Below, piece by piece: positions 13,301-25,300 of a DNA stretch of 64,000 nucleotides (within the stretch, counting starts at the first letter, position 1; each line of letters begins with the position of its first letter). The stretch comes from Asterias rubens. Taxonomy: Eukaryota > Echinodermata > Asteroidea > Forcipulatida > Asteriidae. A program made the translations under genes and the position numbers. Location of the stretch: contig NC_047068.1 in assembly GCF_902459465.1 (NCBI RefSeq), positions 19,553,195-19,617,194 of the forward strand, written 5' to 3'. A model generated the notes under the pieces. The model was given only the letters and a program-made list of their open reading frames with translations, ran no database searches and was not told the origin of the DNA.

Positions 13301-16300
13301 GGTTGGCTTGTGCGTAAAGCGCTCGCGTCTCACCAAGGGTGATCCTGGTTCGATACCCCACCAGGGCCAGTTGAGTTGCGCGTTGGTTCTTTGCTGTGCC
13401 ACTAGGGTTTTCCAAATAAACATAGGGTTTAAAACAAATAAACATTGGGTGGCATGGTTGGCTTGTACGTAAAGCGCTCGCCTCTCACCAAGGGTGACCC
13501 TGGTTCGATACCCCACTAGGGCCATTATGTGAGTTGAATTGTGCGTTGGTTCTCTGCTGTGCCACAAGGGTTTTCCAGACCATCCGGTGTCCCTCCCTCA
13601 GGAAAAAAATTATACACTTTCAATCTCTGGCTGTACTTCGTGATCATGATGGTTGATGTAGCTGGCTGCCAACGGGCGCCCTTGCATGCCGATTCTCGAA
13701 CACGTTGTAGCTGCGTCCTTCGCAATTCAGCTCTTAGCTGCGAGTAAGGATGATTAGTCTCCCAAATTAATGATTATAATTGTTATAATTAATATTATTA
13801 TTATTATTTGTAGATTGTTTTTAGTCAATGTAATGCTGATTTATTGGAATTAATTTCAAGAACGATACAATAAAGCCATGTTCCCATTGGACGTTTTCTG
13901 TCGCTGCCACGGGGAAAGTTATGCGACTGGCTTTGGTAGCACATCTTCGGTGAAAAGCAGGATAGAATAATTCTACCGTTCAATCCCACCTGGACTCATA
14001 TTCCCGGAAGTTTATAGGCTTCTATAGCACTTTATGTAATTTTTGTAAAAGGCACTTTAATAGATATTATTTTTATTTATAACAAGTAAGCTTTCGGATA
14101 TAATTACACAATTTCGTTTTGGGGTCATTACCAAAATCGGATCCTACCAAAATAAATACCTTTAACACTTAAAACAGAGTAAACAAATTGCGAAATCTGT
14201 TTCCAAATTTACAATAACAGATGGAGCACACTTGGGATGTGCCACGTTTGTGACTATTGTAATTGGATAGCATTCTATTTTTAATCATGGAAAGTGCGTT
14301 GACATCTGCTCCTCATTTTACAGGTTGGCTCAAATTACACACAAGAGATAAGGATATCACTGGTACCCTGCACTGCTGTTGCAATTCTCAATTTGGAATG
14401 GAATCGCTAGAAAGGATTAAAAATTTACACAGAAGACAAAAGTTTTTTATGTTTCTAAAGCAAAATAAGCGTAAACTACAATGTACATAGTGCACAACCC
14501 TAGTTTGTAAAAAACCAACAACAGCCCTGGAATTTCACCTTTGAGAGGGCATGGCCATTTTCCTTTTGCAAAGGGCACTTCCATTGGAAAGTCAATGTGA
14601 AACTTCTGAAGGGGCGCTAAGGCCATACCAGGGGCAACGTAGACCATGCCTCTGAGACTTCCGTGTAATTCCAGGCCTGCTACAATACTATCCCTTTAAG
14701 CAGCAGGCCTGGAATGTTGTTGGGAGGTCGTGGACTCTGTTACTTTGGTCTTGGCTCCTAGCCTTCGTACTTAAAAATATTTCGGCCAAATGCAGATAAA
14801 AATAAATGTTTTTTTTTACTTTGTCCATGTTATCAGTACAGATTGCTCCCTCCAAAGTCCGTCTTAAAACTGAAATTACCAGAGAGAGAGAAATAAAATA
14901 CTTTTGATTTAGCTGTCATTAATTTCAACAATGCACAAATATGTAGAAATTACCAAGCAATACATTAGTATGAGATGCAAATTAATGGCAACGTTTTAGG
15001 GAGATTCTTTTGTTCCCTTACATATGGACCTGGACAAACAAACATGTGTACAGTTACCACGCATCATTACATGTGAATTAAACTTGAATTAAATTTTTTT
15101 TTTTTATTTCCAATTATGCACTGAGTCTGTGAATCTCCTGTAAATTGTAACATCTGAGAGAAGTTCTTGGTCTGGAATAAGGGGGACACAGACTCGCAAG
15201 CCATTTTTTCAGGAATTTTTTACTTAAATTGTCCAATCTCATCCCGGAATAACTCCTGTAATTTTGTCTCACAATAATTTATAGACAAAAATCCCTTTAA
15301 TACATAGACAGAAGCGCGGTATTTGTTTCAAGGTTGACATTATTACGCTCTGCTGACGCCTCTATGAAACTTGTTCTCATTTCTTGTTTTCATTTGGGAA
15401 TACACAATTAATTAGATTGACGGGTGTTCAGATATTGACGTTGTATTGGACTTGAAGTAGACAAAGTGACGTATTCAACGCTGGTATAAAAGTCTGTACA
15501 AACACAACATCACGTATGTAAACACTACATCACATCGTGCACGTACACCTGTCCACCACGTCACAAACTAACCATCTTACATTGTTGACTGCGTGTATTC
15601 ATTGATTTTAATACAGGAAGTTATGATATTGAAATACCAATTTGTCTACAGTATTAATTGCTCGGCATACATTCATCATGAGGTTCACAAACAGGGATGT
15701 TTGTGAGGCTTACTTGAAAGGGTTTTGTTGCTGTGTGTATTTCCTGCTGACTTTAATTATTAAAACAGTTGCTCAAGTTAATGAGATTTGTCCGATGCTA
15801 CCATATGAGCCTGTTCATTTCAGCAGGCTGCATGTGATGCATTGAGGCACACAGCTCTCTTAAGGTTGCAACACAAATTGTGGACACACGTGTTTCAAAT
15901 TTGTGGCTTGTCGTGGTGGAGCTGTGTCTACATGTAGTTCACCAGACCCAAGCTCTAGTGTTATCAGCACCAGAGTGTGGGTTCATATCCTGGTCATGAC
16001 ACTTCTGCCCTTGAGCAGGGCACTAAACCATAACTGTGTCAACAAAAGTTGGGAAGGTAGTGCATTCTGCTCTACCATCAGGCTCCCTATGGATTGTTTC
16101 AGCCCCTGAAGCAGAAATGTGGCAATGTGCCCCTATTGACAGTTGATTTGAGTTGACTGCCCAAATAAGTTAAGTGTGACCATAGAGTAAGGACAGCCTC
16201 ATATTGAAATGGCCATCCAGTCTTGTGATGTAAGGCAATCTCTCATCAAAAGAAAAAGAAAAACCAAGTTTGTTATCACTTTAACGCCAATATTTAACCA

Positions 16301-19300
16301 AATTTACTTTGCCAACAGCTGTATTATTGTTTGGAATATTTTGGAGATTCTTGAGTCATCGTTTTCCTTGACATAGGTTTTCATAATTAGTTCTGTGATG
16401 AGATGTTGTCATTAATAAAAAATAAATAGAATAGTTTGGCGAATATACCGGTATATTCTAAAAATGATTGCGTATTGGCCTGATACGTTAGGCATGGAAG
16501 AACCCTGGTGTGCCGCCCTTGTGTTACCAAAAAATATTCCCTTTGCACACATGTATTACATGTCCACATATATTTATACGATTTAAACAACTAGACATAG
16601 AGTCAACCCCCTTGGTAATGTTCACTTGGGTGACATTCATGCGTCTTCATGCACGTCTGCCACATAGTTAATCCCCTAAATTCAGTCGTATGAAATTGTC
16701 AAAACGACATACGGTAGCTATCACAGTCAGTAGCTATTGCTGATGAATCAAATGAAACTAATTTGTCAAGCAATTTGGCGGTTGATTAGAAGCACAAGAT
16801 GAAATTTTGCGCGTGATTGCCCGTTGAATCCGGGGTGTTATGTGTAGACTGGTAACCAAGGATGCGGAATCATTTTGTTGTGTGTTAAGTGGCGCATGGC
16901 ATGGACATCTTTCTATTTTTCTTCATCACAGTCCGGCATTCTGTCAATGAACAATTTGAAGCTGCATTACATCAGTGTGGATTCTCCTCTGACTGCGTTG
17001 TGTTATTATAAGGCTTGGACTTGACAAAACCGGCTACTTGGCTGACTGTATACACCGTAGCACCTTGCAAACCCTTATAAGGTTCTAAATAATTGGGTCT
17101 CAGAATTCATCACTGCAATAACCTATCTTTCTGAAAGTTTGTATATATACTCAGCGCCTTGAGAACCTTGCTTGGTAGATACTTGCGCTATGTAAGACTT
17201 GGGTTACCAAACGTACGCTATGTAAGACTTGGGTTACCAAACGTACGCTATGTAAGACTTGGGTTACCAAACGTACAGACCCTTTAATATACTCCATGGA
17301 TGGCTGATTGCAGTAATCCTGTAAGCAACACTGCCTAAGGTTTGAAATCAAGCCCAGTGATGCTGATACAGACAGCTCTACTTGTCAGACACCCCTGTGG
17401 TAATAGCACGGATCATTCACAAGCTCATCATGTTCTCTGTTTTGCCCAGTTCATTCATGGCTCGACTTTAGACTTGTAATCAAGTCATCGCTTGCTATAT
17501 ATACATTCCTACAATCACCTTCTGTGCACGAGCCTACATGTAATGTGCTGCTGTGTGCAGGCTCTAAATGTGACATTGGACTTTATCAAGTCTAGGCTCA
17601 ACCAGTAACATAATTTTCTTGTTTTAAACAAATCTATTCCATTCAAATTTCCTTCATTTTAGAAGAATGCTTTGACCAACCTTTGGCTAGGCCTATTATA
17701 TGTATAATTCTCTCTGTTGTGCAATACAAATTAAGTGCAATGTTTAATAAGTTTGCCCCTGTTTTGATTCACGCTTTTTTTCTCTTTTTTCCTTTTTTTT
17801 TTTGCAGTCGTCTCCCAACGTGGGTACAGAAATCCCTCTCCAAAATATGCAACTATTTCTACGTCACAGAAAAGGCATGGAACTACTTCCCACACACCAT
17901 CACAGGTTAGTAAGATCATGAATTGTTGCAATACAGTATGAAGTTAAGGACACCCTTTCTAACAGCATCAGGATTAATGCAGTTTGACTATCAAAATGGG
18001 GAGCGTGGCAGACAGCCGGGTGTGACGTTGGTCCAAGGGATCAGCAGAGAAACTAGCAAACGCTTTACAATGACCAACCATAGTCGAAGCAGCTGCTTGC
18101 ATCATAAACATGCTCAACTTTGGGGGGAAAATATTTTTAAAAAACGCTGGGCTATTTTACATTAGCTCCAAACTTTTACTGGACCAATGAGGTGTTAATA
18201 TTGAAAAATACAAGACTTCGTCGGACTTGTACAGTAGACGGGTGTGACATTGATGCAAGGGATCAGCAGAGAAACAAGCAACCGTTTTACAATGACCAGC
18301 CCTAGTCGAACCAGCTGCTTGCATCGTAAACATGCTCAAAACTTCTACTGGACCAACGAGGTGTTAATGTTGAAGAACAAGACTGTCGGACTTGTACGTT
18401 TGTACTTTTACTGGCCCGACACTAAAATCACTGGCCTCAGGCCAGCAGTCCAGTTTTTAAATTTAAAACCCTGTTGCACCATCTTCGAGCATTTAAATTT
18501 GGGAATGTCCAATAATTTTATCATAGTACCAGGTTTGCTCTAATTGACCCCTTGCACGCACGTCACTGTGCCACGCTCACCATTTTGGTGGTCAATAGGT
18601 TTACGTGTAAACGCCGCGTACGTTCCAAGATTATTCAATGATGACGTCGGGTGAATTAGGTCAATACAATACATGTAGTAGGTCTTTAGAGTGAAGTGTA
18701 CTATTTTAGACAAGGATGGCTTTCAAAATTCACAAACAAAATCTGTGGTTTCAGTTGGTACCATTTATATTTTCAGCAGAAACTTCCCACAGGAAGAAGG
18801 CCAACAGTTGTCAAAACATCTGCTTCATGGTTACATAAACATGAGTGTGGTGCCATGTCCTGTACAATCGGGGGAATTCCACAGGAATTATTTGTCCGGT
18901 CCAATTGGGGAATTCCACAGGAATCATTTGTAGTTATATTCCAGATTTTCATGTTATTTCCTGTCAACATTTCAGGCTACATAGTGCTCTATTGTTTATC
19001 CCTTAAAAAGTAACTTGTTCAAAATAATTTACACACAAGATCTAAAACATAGTGCTCACCAGGGGCCAATTTCATAGCACTGCCTAACCATTAACAGTAA
19101 GCAAAATTCCTGCCAACTATAGACGATGTGACCCCTGACGTAACTCGAAAACCATAACATGATTTGCGCGCATACCGCCGGGCAAAACCTTTGTGTTTTG
19201 GCAGCCAGCTAGAAAGTACACGCAATGTTATCATGACTACGTGTCTTTTTGCCCGGCGAAACATGACGTGTACAGTGTTTTGTCAACAGAGGGCAGTTTG

Positions 19301-22300
19301 AATGTAAACATAGGTCACATCGTCTTATAGCAATGAAATTTGCTTTTAGCATAAGTGAATGAATTCACTGGTCACATGTAGCAAGAAAATTAGGCAGTCA
19401 GCCTGCGCGTTCACCATCTACATTGTGATGTCATTCATTTTCTTATTGTAAGCACTAGAAGGTTTGTGTGCCTTTTCGTGTGCACAATTACCAGCGCTAT
19501 GAAATGGAAACACAAATAGAGTGCAATAAAATTAGCCATTAATCGGCTCTATTAATTAAGGCCTAATATTGATAACCTAATAAAACTCATTTCATCATGC
19601 CCTAATTGTTTTCTTCAAGTTCTTTTAAAATCGGTTTACATCATTTCTTCTTTCGCATTGATAAAGCAGACATCAACACACAGGTCCCTAAATTTCATGG
19701 AGCTGCTTAAAAGCACAAAAAGTAGCTTAGCTAAGCACAACAAAATTATACTTACCAAACTATGATTTGCAGCCAAAATGCCATTTCACATGTACAGTCT
19801 GTGACTGGTATCCTGCTAATATTTGCTTAGCAGAAACTTTGTTTTTGTAAGGGCAAGGCAGTTACCTTCAGAAGACAGTCACCTCCATGAGGGATAAACC
19901 AATTAGCCTTTCTCATGAAATATGCATACATACACTGGCAAACACCATCTATAAGAGTTAGTGCACCAGGGAGATGCACAATTGCATCATGCCCCATAAA
20001 AAAGGCGCGATGTTCCCGTATTTCGCAAACCAGTAAGTGTTAGTGCCCACGTGCAATCGCAATTGACGCATCTCTTGGGAATTGTCTAATTGTAGTTTAT
20101 AGCCACTTATGGGGCACCATGGCAATACAATGATCATTGGCAGGGCTCCAGCGGCTGGGGGAAATCCACAAGACTGTTAGGCTTGTAGCTCAAAATGTTT
20201 ACTGGACCTGGGCCCGATTTCATAGAGCTGTTAAGCACAATAATTTGCTTAGCATGAAATATCTTCCTTGATAAAAACAAGATTACCAACCAAATTTCTG
20301 TTTGTTGCATATTGCTTGTTCCTGGTATTCAGCTGTTGTTTGCTTATCATGAAAATTTCTGTTTGTTGCATATTGCTTGTTCCTGGTATTCAGCTGTTGT
20401 TTGCTTATCATGAAAATCGCGTGGAAATTTGGTTGGTAATCCTGTTTTTATCAAGGAAGCAAAATTGTTGTGCTACGCTGCTCTATGAAAATAGGCCTAG
20501 ATGCTTCACATCAAATAGGTTTGCGACATTGTTTCAGAGCAAGGTAGTTTTTATCTTTTGTATGTAATAAGCAATGAGCTAAGTATTAATTTTTACTGGA
20601 AGATGTCAAGGGGCACCAACGGACCAGGGGCCGCTTGAAGGCACTGTGACTCTGTGAAGCAAATATATAAGATCTGATCAGATGCATCCTGCTTGGTAGT
20701 CACCCAAAGCACTGTACATGTACTATGTATTGTACACATGTGTAGACAGTACTATGCACAAAACATCATTGCGATAAAATGGACTTGGCGTCACTTTCAT
20801 TAATGACACACCACAAAGCGGATGATATAAATAATGTGGAGTGTTTGAACATGACCATCTGGCATCGCTTACAGGCATACTTTACATACATTATGAACAC
20901 ACAGCAAAAATAGGTAATCGGGGCAACTGGTAATCCTTCACATGACCTATGGGGAACGTATACACTTGGCAGGTACCAAGTAAGATGAACCATGATTGAT
21001 GAACATGTAATCTCCACAAATCATCAACCATCAGTCAATATCTGCCAATGATTGGTCGATATGTGGGTCACATACACAGTATTCAGCTCATCGTTTGAAG
21101 CCTGGTTCATACTTCCTGTGAATGCGAAGAAGGAGCAAATGTTGACGTCACAAATTCACAACAAATAACGTTTATCTTACTTGCGAATATCGCTGCGAAA
21201 GGTAGGTTGTGACGTCAAATTCACGTCAAATTTGCATCGCGTTCGCAGGAAGTATGAACCGGGCTTAATTATTTCTGACAATTGTTTCCTTTTATCGAAA
21301 GTACAGCTTTGATATTAAGTGCTTTGGCTTAGAATCCGGCCTAGTGGGCTCTGTCAGCCTACTACAATCCCTGTATCAAAAACACATGTTTTGTTTTTTT
21401 AATAACTTACAAAACCTAAGCAACAGCCTTAAAGGCAGTGGACACTATTGGTAATTACTCAAAATATTTATTAGCATAAATCCTTTCTTGGTGACGAGTA
21501 ATGGTTAGAGGTTGATGGTATAAAACATTGTGAGAAACGGCTCACTCTGAAGTGCCATAGTTTTTGAGAAAGAAGTAATTTTCCATGAATTTGATTTTGA
21601 GACCTCAGGTTTAGAACTTGAGGTGTCAAAATCAACCATCTAAACGCACACAACTTCGTGTGACAAGGGTGTTTTTTTCTTTCATTATTATCTCGCAAGC
21701 TCGATGACCGATTGAGCTCAAATTTTCACAGGTTTGTTATTTTATGCATATGTTATGATACACCAACTGTGAAGGCTAGTGTTTGACAATTACCAATAGT
21801 GTCCACTGCCTTTAAGACCTGGTTTTTAAATTGGGCTCTACATGTATTTCCTTCCTCCACAGTTAAACAAAATAAAAGTAACTTATTGGGTGAACAAAGA
21901 CAAATTTACTCAAGTATAAGTTGAACCAGCAACTACTGGATTTAAAGTGCCAGGGATGTACAAACTGAGGCATCAAAGGCTTAATGGCTCAGTTGTTAGC
22001 CTACGTGTAACCGAAGGTTGCAGATTCAAATCACGCTCTAGTCAAACTATGGTAAATTTAAAAGTATTTATTGACCCCTTGCACGCGTATCACGCGCGGC
22101 TACCAATGCCACCCTCACCATGTTGGTGAGCAGTTAGGTTTACATGTATTAACACCGCGTCGCCTATAAAATGCACACTTTCACTGCATAACGCGCGGCA
22201 TAGAGTTAATGTAAAAACACACTGTGAAATTGCCCACCAGTATGGCGCATTCAAGATTTTTCTGCTGATGACGTCAGGTGAAATGGGTCAATAGGAGAAG

Positions 22301-25300
22301 AATCGTGCAGAGGTAAAACTAAATCATGGTTACAGCCAACTTGATCCCGGAAATTTTAATACCCGAAAGACTTGCACATCAGTTTATACAGTCAAACATC
22401 AATGCATAATCAGTACTAAAAGATTGACTTGAGTTGACCCATTTATCCAATGATGTCATGACCAGCATGGGAGGCCTTTATATGACCATATACATACATG
22501 TAGTACAACACCAACTTGTCAATTTACAGAGACCTGTCAACCTGAATTATACAGTTACTACCTCACAGCCCACGGTGTCTAATCTCCTAAGATTTGAATC
22601 CCTTAAGGATATTAAAATGTCAGTCACACAGGCTTCCTGACAAATATAATTGACTTGTTTCTGTTCATGCTATTAAAAGGAATGATACATACAAGTGCAC
22701 CTACTAAAAGCTTTGTCACTCTGCCACTTTTTGTTCATGTTAACTCTAGGTGCAGGGTTTGCCCTTGACTGTTAAAGGGGACATGGACATGCTCGGTATT
22801 TTGTCAAAGACCAGTAATCTCACTTGGTGTATCCAGACATGCTTAAAATAACAAACATTGTGAAAATTTGGGCTTGTTTGGTTTAATCGAAGTTGCAATA
22901 GGATAATGACAGGAAAAAACATCCTTCGTTGCTAAAATTTTGTGAGCTTTCAGATGCCTAATAAAAGGTTTTGTGCCACGACGAAATACTTGAGTGAAAA
23001 AAAAACTACATTACTTCAGAGGGTGCTGTTGCTCACAATGCTTTGTACTGTCAACATCTCCCCATTGCTCGTTTCCAAGTAACTTTTTACAATGATTTTT
23101 TAGTAATTACCGATAGTGTCCAATACCTTTAAAGTGACTGGTCAGCAGTGTCAGGTACATGTAGCTTGTCATTTTACTGGGCACTCACCCTTTTCACTGA
23201 TCCGTATTTCAACATTCTCTATGGTAGTAGGGAAGATTTTTGACTCCGGTCTTGTAAAAATAATAATTTTACTCCAGTAATATTTTTGTGATAATAATAT
23301 AAATAATACCAAAACTTATATAGCGCCCTAATCATGTAGACATGCTCTAGGGCGCTGAACATGGATAAAATAGACAAACTAAAAAATAAGAAAATACAGA
23401 ATTATAACAACTGGAGTAAAAATTCTTAAACACATTCAACCAGTTTAATAGTAAACAAACTTAATCAATAGAAAACCTGAGGTATTAAAAATGCAACTAG
23501 GTCTTAAATCTAAAATACAGAACATTATTACACATTGCAAGCATTAACAGTAGGTTAAAAATAGATTATTGACAATTAAAAATGATTTAAACCATTCATT
23601 GAAAATATTCAATTTTAAATAGATGAGTTTTCAGTGCGCTCCTAAATTTGTTTGTTTAACGACAAGCTATGAGATCTTGTGGATTTTCCACTGGAGCCCT
23701 GTGATAGCATCTCGGATTGAAAGTTTGTTCTGGAAGGTTCATCAACACCATGTGTGTGTTTTCCAGTAGCAGGAGATACCATGGCACAAAGCCAACCTCT
23801 ATTTATGACAAACCTACACCTCCGCAATAATTGCACAACGTAATATTGAGATGTTACACAAGGGGGTTGAGTTGTGATTGCTCCCAGGCCCAATGTCAGT
23901 AAAGTCGGTGGTCTACGCTTATTGGGTTTCACACAGAAACACGTATCCTCCGGGCTGATATCATCATCAGCGGAAATCTGCTCAATACATGTAGATCTTA
24001 AAGGCACTGGACACTATTGGTAATTGTCAAAGACCAGGTTTCTCACTTGGTGTATCTCAACACGTACACAAAATGACAAACCTGTGAATTTGAACTCTTG
24101 GTCGTTGAAGTTGTGTGAGAATAACGGAAGAACAAAACTCCCTTGTCGCACAAGTTGTGTGCTTTCAGACGCTTGAATTCGAGACCTCAAAATCTAATTC
24201 TGAGGTCTCAAAATCAAATTCTAATATTTTAGTGGAAAATTACTTGAGGTTACCTCTAATTCTGAGGTCTCAAAATAAAATTCAAATATTTTAGGGGAAA
24301 ATTACTTCTTTCTCGAAAACTACATTACTGCAGAGGGAGCCATTTCTCACAATTTTTTATATACTATCAACAGCTCTCCATTGCTCGTTACCAATTAAGT
24401 TTTTATGCTAACAACTATTTTGAGTAATTTCCAATAGTGTCTTGTACCTTTAAAGGGAAGGTAGTCAGGGATTGATGTTAACATAGAGTAAGGACAGGGT
24501 ACTCTATGATGTGAGCATTACCCAGTTGGGTCTTCAGGCTTTTTAAAACTCATGTTCTTCTTTCTTAAAGGCAATGTGGACACTATTGGTAGTTACCCAG
24601 AATAAGTTGTTAGCATAAAAATTTACTTGTTATACTAATGAGCAATTGAGAGCTGTTTATAGTATAAAACATTGTGAGAAACAGCTCCCTATGAAGTACG
24701 GTAACATATTTTTGGGGAAAGGGGTAATTTTTCACTCATATAATAAACGAATTCAGGAATGAAGCCTTTCATTAGACATCTGAGAGCTAGTAAGTGAGAG
24801 CACACAAATTTGTGCAAGAAGGCTTTTTTCCCCTTCATTATTCTTTCGCAACATCGATGGGCGATTAAATTTTCACAGATTTGCCATTTTGTGCATTTTT
24901 TGGCACTTGGGATACACTAAGTGAGAATACTGGTCTTTGACAATAAGGCTACCCAAGGTGTCCAGTGCCTTTAATGTTTCAATATAGCCTACATGTATAC
25001 TTTAGGGCAGTGAAAACTTAGACTTTGCGATAAAGATTCTCTAGATCAAATATCTTAATTCCACATCGTGTTTGGAAATGACATTTCACACTTAAATTAT
25101 GATTGAAGGTCTTTGTATTTGCTTATACGTTGAGCATGGATGGATGGGTGTTGAGTAATTTGGTGAGGGGGTAATCTTACAGGAGAAATATATTATTTTC
25201 ACAGGGATGTGTAATTTTATGCATGTTGGGATAAACCAAGTGAGAAGACTGGTCATTGACAATTACCAAAGGTGTCCAGTGCCTTTAACGTTTCAATATA

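Noticed and set aside
13370-13520. tRNA genes at B-box matches (13350, 13504, 26740, 42896, 52190)
   Set aside because: None can form a full cloverleaf with paired acceptor arms. They fit SINEs or fragments.
17186-17275. CRISPR-like array
   Set aside because: Units are directly adjacent without spacers, and the DNA is from an animal nucleus.
17151-17351. ORF with SVRLVTQVLH repeated three times, resembling a repeat protein
   Set aside because: The repetition is simply the 30-bp x 3 DNA tandem array read in one frame, inside an intron.
23642-24007. 121-codon minus-strand ORF
   Set aside because: It has no recognisable domain and overlaps the end of R1 copy 8. It is probably chance or a repeat.
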